Below are positions 1 to 9,083 of a stretch of DNA of 64,000 nucleotides, one piece after another. The stretch's first letter is position 1, and every line of letters begins with the position of its first letter. Source of the DNA: JBBDWK01 sp040902885 (GTDB taxonomy: Bacteria; Acidobacteriota; Terriglobia; Bryobacterales; Bryobacteraceae); assembly GCA_040902885.1 (NCBI GenBank), contig JBBDWK010000073.1, forward strand, positions 1-64,000. The letters are read 5' to 3'. The translations under genes and the position numbers were made by a program. Under the pieces are notes generated by a model, which searched no databases, was not told the origin of the DNA, and saw only the letters and a list, made by a program, of their open reading frames with translations.

Positions 1-744
1 CGCAACTTCATGGACATCTTCACGGCGCCCTATAGCTTCGTGAACACCGACCTCGCGAATCTGTACAAGCTGACGCCGCCCGCGGCCGAATTCGAGCGGG
101 TGAACTTCCCACAGGAGTCGGACCGGGCCGGCCTCCTGGGGCAGGCGACGTTCCTCGCCCTTACCAGCAAACCCGGCGACACTTCGCCCACCGCGCGCGG
201 CCTGTTCGTCCGCGAGCAGTTCCTCTGCCAGCATGTGCCCGATCCGCCGCCGGGCACCAACAGCAATTTACCGCCGATGACCGAGGCGAAGCCGATGACG
301 AACCGCGACCGCCTGGCCGTACACCTGACCAACGCGAGCTGCGCCGGCTGTCACAACCTCATCGATCCCATCGGTTTCGGATTGGAGAAGTTCGACGCCA
401 TCGGGTCGCGCCGCGAAAAACTCTCGCTGACGTTCTTCCCCGGCCGCAAGGATCGCAAGAAGAAACCGGTGAAGGTCGAGCTCGATCTGAATACCAGCGG
501 GGCCATCGGCGGCATTCCCCATTCGGACTTTTCGTCGCCGAAGGAGCTTGGAAAGGTTTTAGCCGAAAGTCCGCAGTGCCAGGAGTGCGTGGTAAAGCAA
601 TTATTCCGTTACGCGTACGGCCGGATGGAGACTCCCGCCGACCGCCCGGTTATCGAGCGATCTTTCGAGAGATTCCGGGACTCGCAATTTCGTTTTAAAG
701 AGCTTATGATTGATTTGGTGACCGCCTATGCCAGCTCAAACTAG
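1..744 (+). CDS. DUF1592/DUF1588/DUF1585-type exported cytochrome-like protein, 5' truncated
   Basis: The reading frame is open from the first base of the window, so this is the C-terminal part of a larger protein. A c-type heme motif CAGCH is followed by LIDPIGFGLEKFD, the typical DUF1588 signature, and then by a DUF1585-like end (QCQECVVKQLFRYAYGR). Proteins of this type occur in Planctomycetes and Acidobacteria and are thought to be exported heme-containing proteins of unknown substrate. The stop overlaps the start of the DUF1552 gene by 17 bases, the usual partner, so the two are almost certainly co-transcribed. The N-terminal domains and signal peptide lie outside the window. Confidence 0.85.
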   Translation, partial: RNFMDIFTAPYSFVNTDLANLYKLTPPAAEFERVNFPQESDRAGLLGQATFLALTSKPGDTSPTARGLFVREQFLCQHVPDPPPGTNSNLPPMTEAKPMTNRDRLAVHLTNASCAGCHNLIDPIGFGLEKFDAIGSRREKLSLTFFPGRKDRKKKPVKVELDLNTSGAIGGIPHSDFSSPKELGKVLAESPQCQECVVKQLFRYAYGRMETPADRPVIERSFERFRDSQFRFKELMIDLVTAYASSN

Positions 745-2044
745 AATCTCGCGTCGCAGGCTTCTGAGGGGCGCCGCAGTCTCGATCGCTCTTCCTCCGC
801 TCGCAGCAATGTTCGATTCCCGGGGCATCGCTTACGCCGCCGGCGCCGCGGCAAAGCGCGTTGGTCCGGACAAGCCGGAAACCCGCTTTGTGCTTTGGTT
901 CAACGGAAACGGCGTCACCGAGAAGTACTGGATTCCGCAGGAGACGGGCCGGAACTATGCGATGACCCCGTGCCTGTCCCCGCTGGCTCCGTTCCGGAAC
1001 GATATCCACATCATCACGGGGCTCGATAACCCCGCCGCGCGCTTCCCCGGACCGGGGAACGATCACCATCGCTCGATGAGCGCGCTGGTCACGGGCACCT
1101 CGTTCACCGGACGCGGCGCGGGCGGCGCCTCCATCGACCAGGCCATCGCATCGAAGATTGGCGGAGAATCCCGTTTCCGGTCGCTTCAAGTCGGCGTCTC
1201 GCAGGAATCTTTCGGGGAGAGCATCCAGCGCAATTTGAGCTGGGCCGGGTACGACCGGGCATTGCCGCCGGAGATGATCCCGCACAAGCTGTTCGACCGG
1301 ATCTTCGGCCAGCGCGATTTAGGTTGGGTGAATCGCAAGAAGAGTGTGCTCGATTCCATCCGCGAGGACGCGACGGCGCTGAAGTCCGCGCTGGGCAAGC
1401 AGGACCAGTCCCGGCTGGACGAGCATCTTTCCTCGATTCGGGACATCGAGCGGGCCATCACCACGCTTCCACCTGAGTACGCCGAAGTCCAGGAGCCCGA
1501 AGCGGGCGGCGACCTCAAGGACTGGCCGCGCATCGCGAAGCTGCAAACCGATCTGCTGGTGCACGCGCTGGCGACGCGCCAGACCCGCGTCGCTTCTTAC
1601 ATGCTCACCAAGTGCCAGGGCCTGTCGCGCTTCCCCTGGCTGGGATACACTGCGGCGCGGCATCACGATTACACCCATCGCGACGGCAAAGCTCCCGGCG
1701 CGGACGGACCGGACGGGCAGCGCATCATGCGCGACATCTGCAAGTGGCACGTGCAGGAGTTCGCGTACCTGATGGCCAAGCTGAAGTCCATTCCGGAAGG
1801 CGACAGCAACCTGCTCGGCCACTGCTGCCTGCTGTTCATCCATGAGCACGCCGAGGCCAACGATCACAAGAACAACGGCCTGCCTGTGATCGTCGCCGGT
1901 CATGCCGGAAACGTCGCCACCGGAATGCATACCAAGATGACGGGCACCATGGCCGATCTCTATCTCTCGGCCGCGGGCGTGATGGACGCGAACGTCGAGA
2001 AGTTTCCCACCGGAGATCGCAAGCTCAGCGGCATTGTCGCCTGA
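728..2044 (+). CDS. DUF1552 family Tat-exported protein
   Basis: This 438-residue protein begins with a twin-arginine signal (ISRRRLLRGAA followed by a hydrophobic stretch), so it is probably exported folded. The body, from KPETRFVLWFNGNGVTEKYW onward with the GNDHHRSMSALVTG segment, matches the DUF1552 family as I know it. The family resembles alkaline-phosphatase/sulfatase-like exported proteins and is nearly always encoded just after a DUF1592/1588/1585 protein, as here. Its reaction is unknown. The gene overlaps the previous one by 17 bases, and a GC-rich hairpin follows its stop. Confidence 0.85.
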   Translation: MPAQTRISRRRLLRGAAVSIALPPLAAMFDSRGIAYAAGAAAKRVGPDKPETRFVLWFNGNGVTEKYWIPQETGRNYAMTPCLSPLAPFRNDIHIITGLDNPAARFPGPGNDHHRSMSALVTGTSFTGRGAGGASIDQAIASKIGGESRFRSLQVGVSQESFGESIQRNLSWAGYDRALPPEMIPHKLFDRIFGQRDLGWVNRKKSVLDSIREDATALKSALGKQDQSRLDEHLSSIRDIERAITTLPPEYAEVQEPEAGGDLKDWPRIAKLQTDLLVHALATRQTRVASYMLTKCQGLSRFPWLGYTAARHHDYTHRDGKAPGADGPDGQRIMRDICKWHVQEFAYLMAKLKSIPEGDSNLLGHCCLLFIHEHAEANDHKNNGLPVIVAGHAGNVATGMHTKMTGTMADLYLSAAGVMDANVEKFPTGDRKLSGIVA

Positions 2045-2069
2045 GTCCCTTACCGTTCGAAGTTTACAT

Positions 2070-2093
2070 CGGCCGGCGGCTTCCCGCCGGCCG
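2070..2093 (+). terminator. GC-rich hairpin after the DUF1552 gene
   Basis: A perfect 10-bp stem (CGGCCGGCGG at 2070-2079 pairing with 2084-2093) closes a CTTC tetraloop 25 bases after the DUF1552 stop. Only a weak T run follows, so it may be a poor intrinsic terminator or an RNA-stabilising 3' end. It separates this unit from the next gene. Confidence 0.5.
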
Positions 2094-2145
2094 TTCCCTG
2101 CTACAATTGCCCTTTTACTTTTCGTATCAAAGGACCCCATTTCCG

Positions 2146-3228
2146 TTGTCCACACAAGAACTCCTGGCGCGCGCCGGACGATGGCTGGCTGAGTCCGGCA
2201 TCCACGAATCGAATGGAGGCATGGCGCGATATTATCTGGCGGACCTCGAAAAAAACAAGCCTGTCTCCACGGAGATTACCGGCTATGCAATCAGCACCTA
2301 CGTCTACCTTCATTCGCTGACCGGCGATGAGTCCTACCTGGACGGCGCCACCGCCGCCGCCGATTTCCTGGTTCGGTCCGCCTGGGATCCGCGCCTGAGG
2401 GCGATGCCGGTCGAGCCGGATCACTGCCTGACTTACTTCTTCGACTGCGGAATCATTGTCCGGGGATTGCTGGCAATCTGGCGGGAAACGGACCACGAAC
2501 CCTACCGGGATGTGGCGCTGGCGCTCGGCCGCGCCATGGCGCGCGACTTTGCCGTTGGCGATGGGCGTTATCATCCGATACTGCAACTGCCCGAAAAGAA
2601 GGCTTCGGCCTGGGGGCAGTCCTGGTCGCGGTCGCCTGGCTGCTATCAGTTGAAGGCGGCGCTGGGGTGGCACGATCTGTTCGAGGCCACCGGCATCCCG
2701 CTCTTCGAATCGCTCTACCAGGAGGCGCTTGAAACCACCCTCCGCGCGCAGGCGGCGTTTCTGCCCGCGCAAGCCAGGACACCGGAAGAGCGAATGGCGG
2801 TGATGGACCGCCTGCACGCCTACTGCTACTTTTTGGAGGGTCTGCTGCCGGAGGCGAAGCGCGAGGACTGCGCGCGCGTTCTCTGCCACGGAATTGCCCT
2901 GGTGAGCTGCCGTCTGCGGGAGATCGCACCGTTGTTCGCGCGCTCCGACGTCTACGCACAGTTGCTTCGACTACGCCTTCTCGCGCATAACGAGGGGGCC
3001 GTCGAGATCGATCTTTCAGCCGCCCGCGAGGAAGCCGAAGCTCTTGCCGCGTTCCAGGCCGAGGCCTCCGATCTTCGCATTGACGGTGGTTTCTATTTCG
3101 GCCGGCGAGGCGATGCGGTGGCGCTTCAAGTGAACCCCGTTTCCACCGCGTTCGCTTTGCAGGCGCTGACTCTCTGGGAGTCCTTTTCGTCCGGAACGTT
3201 CGAGCCATGCCAGCAGGCGCTCATCTAA
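2146..3228 (+). CDS. Hypothetical alpha/alpha-toroid-like protein linked to a glycosyltransferase
   Basis: This protein of about 360 residues contains repeated helical segments with aromatic and acidic positions (YLADLEKNKPVSTEITGYAISTYVYLHSL, WGQSWSRSPGCYQLKAALGW). They resemble the alpha/alpha-toroid of glycan-processing or terpene-cyclase-fold proteins. I chose TTG at 2146; an upstream TTG at 2107 is in frame but overlaps a plausible -10 element (TACAAT, 2102-2107). The 3' end overlaps the following glycosyltransferase by 22 bases, so the two are probably translated together in a surface-glycan pathway. No specific catalytic motif is recognised. Confidence 0.65.
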   Translation: MSTQELLARAGRWLAESGIHESNGGMARYYLADLEKNKPVSTEITGYAISTYVYLHSLTGDESYLDGATAAADFLVRSAWDPRLRAMPVEPDHCLTYFFDCGIIVRGLLAIWRETDHEPYRDVALALGRAMARDFAVGDGRYHPILQLPEKKASAWGQSWSRSPGCYQLKAALGWHDLFEATGIPLFESLYQEALETTLRAQAAFLPAQARTPEERMAVMDRLHAYCYFLEGLLPEAKREDCARVLCHGIALVSCRLREIAPLFARSDVYAQLLRLRLLAHNEGAVEIDLSAAREEAEALAAFQAEASDLRIDGGFYFGRRGDAVALQVNPVSTAFALQALTLWESFSSGTFEPCQQALI

Positions 3229-5885
3229 TCAAGATCGCCTTCGCTTCGGGCTCCGACGAACTCAATCGCGGGCTCGTCGAGCGCATGAACGCGCTGCTCC
3301 CGGAACTTCCGCTGTATGTGGTATCGGAATTCCCGCCCGAGCGGGGGCGCTGGATTCCCTATCACGTTTCGCGCGGCTTTTTCGAAAACCTTGCCCGCTG
3401 CCGCGCCGCTTTCGCCGGCCAACGCATTCGTCTGGCGGGAGTGGTGCTGACCCCTCGGGTTCCGTACCGCCGGATGCGGCTGCTGGCTCTGCTGCTTTCG
3501 CCGATCGGCCTTCTCGCCTTCAACGAGCAGCTCGATTCGTTCATGCTCCGTCCGCGCTGCCTCGGAACGATCCTTCGTCACATTCTCTGGCGCGTCCGCA
3601 ATCTGGTCCGATGGCGGATGGAAAAGCTCCGCGAGCCTTTTCATCCCGATATTCACGCGTTTTACCTGTGCGGGATTGCGGCGGGCTTCCTCGGCCGCGC
3701 TGTGCGGCGCTTTGCCATGCCCGAAACGAAGAGGAGCGCGATGGCCCCGTCCCTGCCGGCGGGCATTTCAGTCGTGATCCCGTCGCGCAACGGGAAGGAG
3801 CTGCTGGCGCGTCTTTTGCCCGGACTTTTTCGGGAGTTGGAGGATTATCGCTCCGAGGTCATTGTGGTGGACAACGGGTCGGACGACGGGACGTGCGCTT
3901 ATCTTCAGGGCGGGTGGCCGCAAGCGATCGCGGAATGGAGCGTTGAGCCGCTTTCCTTCGCCGCCGCCGTGAATCGCGGCGTCCGGCGGGCGCGCTTCTC
4001 GCACGTCTTCCTGCTGAATAACGACATGCTGCTCGAAGAGAATTTCTTCGGGCCGCTGCTCGATGCATTCGATCGCGTTCCCGATCTGTTCTGCGCCACG
4101 GCGCAGATCCTGTTTCCTCCCGGTGTGCGCCGCGAAGAAACCGGAAAGGCGGCCATGACTGCCACTAGCCCGCTGGACTTTCCGGTCACCTGCCTGACGC
4201 CCATGGAAGGCGAGGACTTGAGCTACGTCCTCTATGGAAGCGGGGGCTGCTCGCTATATTCCGCCGTGAAGCTGCGCGCGCTTGGTTCTCTGGATGAGGC
4301 GTTCGCGCCGGCCTATGTCGAGGATCTGGACGTGGGCTACCGCGCCTGGAAGCGCGGCTGGCCGAGCGTATTCGTGGCGCCAGCGCGCCTGGAGCACCGG
4401 CACCGCTCCACGACCTCCCGCTATTTTTCCGAGGAGCGGCTGGATGCGATTCTCGAAGTCAATTATCTGCGCTTCCTGGCCCGCTCGGTCGAATCGCCGG
4501 TGCTGTTCCGCCGGCTGTGGAAGCAAGCCCTGGCGCGGCTCCGAAACCAGGCTCGAACGGGCAGGAAGGCCGCTCGCGTGGCTCTCCGGTGCGCGGCTGG
4601 AATCGTAGGGTGGCATAACGTCGTGCGTCGCGGCCGCTGTGTCTTTCCCGAGCAGAGCTTTCTCGCGCTCGCCTCCGGCGAGGTTGCCGTCTTTCCAGGT
4701 CTTCAAGAGGATCTAAAATCCAGGCCCGTCGTGCTGGCAGCCAGCCCTTACGTTCCGTTCCCGCTCTCTCACGGCGGCGCGGTTCGCATGTACAACATGA
4801 TGCGCAGGGCGGCCGCCGGCTTCAACCAGGTGCTCGTCTGCTTCGTGGAGACTCTCGAAACTCCGCCCAGGGAACTGCTCGAAATTTTCAGGGAAGTTGT
4901 GCTGGTGAAGCGCACCGGCAGCCATTCTCGAGCCGCAACGTCGCGGCCAGACGTAGTCGAGGAGTTCGACTCGCCCGCCTTTCGCGCCGCGCTCCGCCAA
5001 ACCATCCGGAAATGGAGCCCGGCTCTGGTGCAGCTCGAGTTTACTCAGATGGCGCAGTACGCGGCGGATTGCGGCCATGTGCCGGCGCTACTGGTTGAGC
5101 ACGATATTACCTTCGATCTCTACCGGCAACTGCTGCATGTGAAGGAAGACTGGGAATTCCGCGGGCAGCTTGCACGCTGGCAGCGCTTTGAGAAGTCGGC
5201 CTGGCGCGGCGTGGCGTGCGTGATCACGATGTCGCGCAAGGACCAGGACATGGTGCGGGGCGCGCGGGTGGAGTGTTTGCCGAACGGAGTCGATGTGCAG
5301 CGGTTTCAGCCGTCGGGCCGCGATCCGGAGCCGGGCCGGCTGCTCTTTATCGGCTCGTTCGCGCATCTTCCCAACCTGATGGCGGTGGACTATTTTCTGA
5401 CCAAGGTATGGCCTCTTCTTGCGCCGTTCGCTCCTGTGCTGCACATCATCGCCGGAAGCCGGCACGAATATTATTTGGGGCGCTATCGCGATCGCGTCAA
5501 CCCCGATCTTTCACAACCGCGCATCGAGTTGGAAGGCTTTGTCTCCGACGTCACAGCGGCTTATGAACGGGCGGCGGTGGTGGTGACGCCCTTGCTCGCT
5601 TCAGCCGGCACCAACATCAAAGTACTCGAAGCGATGGCCATGGGAAAAGCCATCGTCAGCACGCCCGCCGGGATCAACGGTCTCGATTCGATTTCCAACG
5701 AGGCGGTTGTAGTTGCGAAGACGACGCTGGAAATGGCGGAACACATCGGCCGGCTGCTTCAGGACCCTGTTGCGCGCCGTGAGCTGGGAGTGCGGGCGCG
5801 CGAAACCGCCGAGCGTGACTTCAACTGGGACGCCATCGCCCGGCGGCAAAGATCGCTTTATGAGTCGATCCTTCGCGCGGACTAA
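3207..5885 (+). CDS. Two-domain GT2-GT4 fusion glycosyltransferase
   Basis: The 892-residue protein has three parts. Residues 1 to about 185 are of unknown function with a hydrophobic patch (LLALLLSPIGLLAF). Residues about 186-400 are a GT2 domain starting ISVVIPSRNGKELL, with the nucleotide-sugar acidic motif NNDM and the acceptor-side ED in YVEDLDVGYRAW. From about residue 505 comes a GT4 domain with an N-terminal ASPYVPFPLSHGGAVR loop, the linker LPNGVDVQRF and the donor-binding AGTNIKVLEAMAMGKAIV. It should transfer two sugars, or make and extend one linkage, on a surface polysaccharide or glycolipid at the inner membrane. Its stop overlaps the convergent next gene by 4 bases. Confidence 0.85.
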   Translation: MPAGAHLIKIAFASGSDELNRGLVERMNALLPELPLYVVSEFPPERGRWIPYHVSRGFFENLARCRAAFAGQRIRLAGVVLTPRVPYRRMRLLALLLSPIGLLAFNEQLDSFMLRPRCLGTILRHILWRVRNLVRWRMEKLREPFHPDIHAFYLCGIAAGFLGRAVRRFAMPETKRSAMAPSLPAGISVVIPSRNGKELLARLLPGLFRELEDYRSEVIVVDNGSDDGTCAYLQGGWPQAIAEWSVEPLSFAAAVNRGVRRARFSHVFLLNNDMLLEENFFGPLLDAFDRVPDLFCATAQILFPPGVRREETGKAAMTATSPLDFPVTCLTPMEGEDLSYVLYGSGGCSLYSAVKLRALGSLDEAFAPAYVEDLDVGYRAWKRGWPSVFVAPARLEHRHRSTTSRYFSEERLDAILEVNYLRFLARSVESPVLFRRLWKQALARLRNQARTGRKAARVALRCAAGIVGWHNVVRRGRCVFPEQSFLALASGEVAVFPGLQEDLKSRPVVLAASPYVPFPLSHGGAVRMYNMMRRAAAGFNQVLVCFVETLETPPRELLEIFREVVLVKRTGSHSRAATSRPDVVEEFDSPAFRAALRQTIRKWSPALVQLEFTQMAQYAADCGHVPALLVEHDITFDLYRQLLHVKEDWEFRGQLARWQRFEKSAWRGVACVITMSRKDQDMVRGARVECLPNGVDVQRFQPSGRDPEPGRLLFIGSFAHLPNLMAVDYFLTKVWPLLAPFAPVLHIIAGSRHEYYLGRYRDRVNPDLSQPRIELEGFVSDVTAAYERAAVVVTPLLASAGTNIKVLEAMAMGKAIVSTPAGINGLDSISNEAVVVAKTTLEMAEHIGRLLQDPVARRELGVRARETAERDFNWDAIARRQRSLYESILRAD

Positions 5886-6634
5886 ACCGGAACCCGGGTA
5901 ACGATCTCGTGGGGCCGGCCGACAACGCCGCCGGCAATCGCGGCCCCGCCGGCCAGGATCAGACCGATAAATGCCCAAAGCGCACCACTGGAAACGCCCT
6001 CCGCCGCCGCTTCGGCCACTTCCGGTTCATCCAGCCTGCCAAGAGCCTGGTCTATTTCCCGCTCGGCTTCCGCGCGGGTCAGGCCCCTCTGCGCCATCAG
6101 CGCCTGCACCGCGGCCTCGCGCGCCGGTCGGGGACTTTCCGTGATCCGGGCGCGGGCCCCATCATCGGTTGCCATGGCTCCGGCCGCCCGGCTCAGCAAT
6201 GCAGCCGTTCCGCCGACAATGTTGCCTACAGCCGTCGTGAGAAGGTAGAACGTGAACAGCGTTGTCAGTCCCCATGTCACGACCCCGTGCAGCATGGCAT
6301 CTGTCCGATCGGGAGTTCCCGCCAGGCGCGCCGCGGCCCATCCTCCGGCGAAGAGCGAAATGACGCTGGCGACGAGGAACCAGATTCCGGCGCCCACACC
6401 AAGTCCCTCGGCCGGCCGGACTTCCTCGGTTGGATTAATAGTAGCGGCCCCAATGCTGATGCCGAGCAGGTTCAGTGTCAGGTTCACCACAAGCGCGACC
6501 ACCACTCCAGCGAAGATCGCCCCCCAGGAGACGCGCCGGAAACGCGCCCCGAAAGGCTCAGCCATCGCATAACCTTCCGTGGTAAGGGGCCGGCCCGTAT
6601 AATCGTTGGGTTCATATCGAATTTCGTCTGCCAT
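5882..6634 (-). CDS. Hypothetical four-helix membrane protein
   Basis: This 250-residue protein has an N-terminal soluble stretch followed by about four membrane helices: WGAIFAGVVVALVVNLTLNLL, GIWFLVASVISLFAGGWAAA, a third near VVTWGLTTLFTFYLLTTAVG, and a last one near the C-terminus (ALWAFIGLILAGGAAIAGG). A charged helical segment (RAEAEREIDQALGRLDEPEVAEAAAEG) precedes the last helix. It resembles proteins often annotated PhnA-like, but no phosphonate role is supported here. A purine-rich ribosome site (AGAGGAAA) precedes the ATG. The gene converges on the glycosyltransferase gene. Confidence 0.7.
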   Translation of the reverse strand: MADEIRYEPNDYTGRPLTTEGYAMAEPFGARFRRVSWGAIFAGVVVALVVNLTLNLLGISIGAATINPTEEVRPAEGLGVGAGIWFLVASVISLFAGGWAAARLAGTPDRTDAMLHGVVTWGLTTLFTFYLLTTAVGNIVGGTAALLSRAAGAMATDDGARARITESPRPAREAAVQALMAQRGLTRAEAEREIDQALGRLDEPEVAEAAAEGVSSGALWAFIGLILAGGAAIAGGVVGRPHEIVTRVPV

Positions 6635-6774
6635 GTTTCCTCTCTTTCAAGGAATCTGCAGGCTATGAATGGTATGAATACGCTCACAGTTCCTTCGCGG
6701 CTGTCACAAACCGCTACCGGTCGTAAGTGCAAGTCGTCTGCCAAGCCGGTTGAAATTGCGAAGAATGGAGTCCG

Positions 6775-7383
6775 CTATTTGCGGCCGGATCTGCCGAAGT
6801 TACGATGCTGCCAGCAGAACCGGGAGGCTTCCGCCGCCTGGCGGCTGCACCGCAGCCCGCTTTGGATGGTGGCCGAACATTGAGGCGTGGCCTCGGGCTT
6901 TGCGGCGCGGGGCGCGGCCGGGGCAGGGTCTGGCGCTTCGCTCCTTGTTCTGTCCGTCTGCCCTTTCAACTTCTCGATGGTCCCTTCCATTTGCGAGATT
7001 TGAGACTGAAGCTCGCGCATTGTGGATTGCAGGGAAAGAACCGCCTCCTTCAACGCGGCCGGATCGGAGGTGACCGGCTCGGGCGTGCTGTTGGCCACCG
7101 TTACCGCGCCCACGCTCATTGTTTTGCTGATTACCGATCCTTCCGAGCAGACGGTAAAGGCGGCCGAGCAGCCCGAATACGCGTAATGCAGGTCCGTACA
7201 GAATCCGTTCTTTACGACTCGAGCGGGTACTCCAAAGACGCGTTCCACTTCGGCGCGGGGCGTGGCGCTCGAAAGCCAGCTTGCATGGATGCGTGCGAAC
7301 TTCGCGGGCAGTTCCGGACACGGCGCCGTCTCGGCCATGGCAGCGGCGGCGACCAGCATCCATGGGACACACCGCATCCTCAT
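6775..7383 (-). CDS. Exported coiled-coil protein with C-terminal Cys/His motif
   Basis: I chose ATG at 7383, which gives 202 residues and an N-terminal signal peptide (MRMRCVPWMLVAAAAMAETA); a longer frame would run into the divergent amidohydrolase gene. The middle has a coiled coil (LKEAVLSLQSTMRELQSQIS, then MEGTIEKLKGQ) and a proline-rich linker. The C-terminus carries CSATIQSGLRCSR and, after a short gap, FCWQH, a Cys-x8-Cys...Cys-x2-His arrangement like the small putative metal-binding motif of DUF5763-type proteins. The N-terminal half contains several cysteines and a short helical segment similar to SmpA/BamE-type domains (PRAEVERVFGVPARVVKNGF). Function unknown. Confidence 0.6.
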   Translation of the reverse strand: MRMRCVPWMLVAAAAMAETAPCPELPAKFARIHASWLSSATPRAEVERVFGVPARVVKNGFCTDLHYAYSGCSAAFTVCSEGSVISKTMSVGAVTVANSTPEPVTSDPAALKEAVLSLQSTMRELQSQISQMEGTIEKLKGQTDRTRSEAPDPAPAAPRAAKPEATPQCSATIQSGLRCSRQAAEASRFCWQHRNFGRSGRK

Positions 7384-7534
7384 GTATGTCAGGATACCTT
7401 GGAGATAGGATCCGGATCTATCGCCAAATGGGGTTAGTAAGTGCATCGTTGCGGCAATATCCCTATGGGCTTGGGAACTGCGTGGTATGCACGTAGTTGC
7501 ATTTCCAGAAGTTGGGAAGTACCATCGCGATGTC

Positions 7535-8467
7535 ATGAATCGATCCGGACTGTCGCGCAGGCAGTGGATAGCGGGCGCGTTTTCGATACTGCCCGCGTGG
7601 GGCGCCTCGCGTCCGCAGGGGCTGCTCATCGATACCCACATTCACCTGTTCTCGGAAGACCAGAAGCGCTTCGCGTACCACCCCGAGGCTCCTTACAAAC
7701 CTCCGGCCCAGCCGCTCGAAGCCTATGCGGAGTTCATTCGCCAGTCGAAGATCGACCACGTCATAATCGTCCACCCCGAGCCATATCAGGACGATCATCG
7801 GTATCTGGAATACTGCTTTGCGAAAGAGCCCTCGCCGGGCTTCTTCAAGGGTACGTGCCTGTTCGATCCGATCGCGCCCGAGACGCCATCCCGCATGGAA
7901 GCGCTGGTCCGGAGAAACGCGGGCCGCATCGTCGCGCTGCGCGTCCATCAAATGCGGAAGCCGGGCTCGCCGCCGGCAACGGGCGGCGCCATTAAGGATC
8001 GCGACATGGCGCATCCCGCCATGAAGACCACTTGGCGGAAGGCCGCCGATCTGGGTCTCGCCATTCAAATGCACTTCCTGCCCTACTACGCGACACAGAT
8101 CGCTCCACTCGCTTCCGAATTCTCCGGCATGCCGGTGATCCTGGATCACCTGGGCCGCGCCGGGCAAGGCCGCCCGGAGCATTTCGCCGAGGTATTGAAG
8201 CTGGCGCGAAATCCTCGCGTCTACATGAAGTACTCGGCGGTGCGGTATTCGTCGAAAGAAAAGTCTCCGTTCCGGGATGCCAAACCGTTAGTCCGCCGCG
8301 CATTCGATGCATTCGGGCCGGACCGCATGATTTGGGGCGGGCTCGGTCACAACATGGACCAGTTCGGCGAGGCCGTGGAAGTCTTCAATGTGATGTTCGA
8401 TTTCGCTTCGGAGACCGACCGCGCCAAGATTCGCGGTTTGAACGCGAAGAAGCTGTACAAGTTCTGA
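7535..8467 (+). CDS. Tat-exported amidohydrolase (TIM-barrel metal hydrolase)
   Basis: Translation probably starts at ATG 7535, giving 310 residues with a Tat-like leader (SRRQWIAGAFSILPAWGAS). The metal-binding HxH of the amidohydrolase-2 family is at H35/H37 (IDTHIHLF). Further family features are VILDHLGRAGQ and a late MIWGGLGHNMDQ where a metal-ligand Asp is often found in related sequences (there usually WGSDWP). The family includes decarboxylases and lactonases acting on small carboxylated compounds; the substrate here is unknown. It is monocistronic, divergent from the coiled-coil protein. Confidence 0.8.
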   Translation: MNRSGLSRRQWIAGAFSILPAWGASRPQGLLIDTHIHLFSEDQKRFAYHPEAPYKPPAQPLEAYAEFIRQSKIDHVIIVHPEPYQDDHRYLEYCFAKEPSPGFFKGTCLFDPIAPETPSRMEALVRRNAGRIVALRVHQMRKPGSPPATGGAIKDRDMAHPAMKTTWRKAADLGLAIQMHFLPYYATQIAPLASEFSGMPVILDHLGRAGQGRPEHFAEVLKLARNPRVYMKYSAVRYSSKEKSPFRDAKPLVRRAFDAFGPDRMIWGGLGHNMDQFGEAVEVFNVMFDFASETDRAKIRGLNAKKLYKF

Positions 8468-8471
8468 GCGT

Positions 8472-9059
8472 TTATACTGCGCGGCTGACAAACGGCGATC
8501 CCGCGATCGAGAACCGCAGCGGCAGGTCCGCGCACTGGCGGATTCCGATCCGCGGCGTGACCAGAACTTCGAAGTCCTCCCGTGTCTCCGGCTCGCGCAC
8601 AACCAGCGCTCCTTCTGTTACGTCAACACCGTTCAGGGCGCGTGTAATTCCCATCGCCTGCGTCAGGCGGCCCGGACCGGAGGCGAGCTCGTCGACGCCG
8701 CGGGCTTTCGGCCGGCGCGCGCGCATCAGATCCACTCCCGCCACCGGTTCCACCGAGCGAATCAGCACGCAACCGGGCGTTCCCTCGGGCTCGCAGATCA
8801 GGTTCAGACACTCGTGCATGCCATAGATGAAGTACACATAAGCGTGCCCCGGCGGACCGAAAATCACTCGCGTTCGCGGAGTGAGGCCTCGCGCGGAATG
8901 GGCCGCCAGATCGTCGTTGCCGAGATAAGCCTCCGTTTCCACGATGCGGCCCGCCACCGGTCCGTACTCCAGAATCTTGCCGAGAAGGTCGCGCGCCACC
9001 GGAACGGCCCCTCGGTTGTAGAAAGAACGGTTTAGAATCTCACCGCTGGCGATGTGCAT
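8472..9059 (-). CDS. 3-methyladenine (alkyladenine) DNA glycosylase, AAG/Mpg family
   Basis: The 195-residue protein matches the AAG family throughout: GRIVETEAYLG carries the catalytic glutamate (E43) and an intercalating tyrosine (Y45), with H54 in the expected place, then PPGHAYVYFIYGMHECLN and the C-terminal GPGRLTQAMGI. It excises alkylated purines such as 3-methyladenine and hypoxanthine and starts base excision repair in the cytoplasm. Its start is 25 bases from the divergent thpR-like gene. Length is normal for the bacterial family. Confidence 0.93.
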   Translation of the reverse strand: MHIASGEILNRSFYNRGAVPVARDLLGKILEYGPVAGRIVETEAYLGNDDLAAHSARGLTPRTRVIFGPPGHAYVYFIYGMHECLNLICEPEGTPGCVLIRSVEPVAGVDLMRARRPKARGVDELASGPGRLTQAMGITRALNGVDVTEGALVVREPETREDFEVLVTPRIGIRQCADLPLRFSIAGSPFVSRAV

Positions 9060-9083
9060 GGCAGGGTGGGCTAACCTTCCAGT

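Noticed and set aside
704..1285. 193-codon minus-strand frame opposite the DUF1552 gene
   Set aside because: It is the complement of a real coding region with GC-rich codons, has no family match and no ribosome site.
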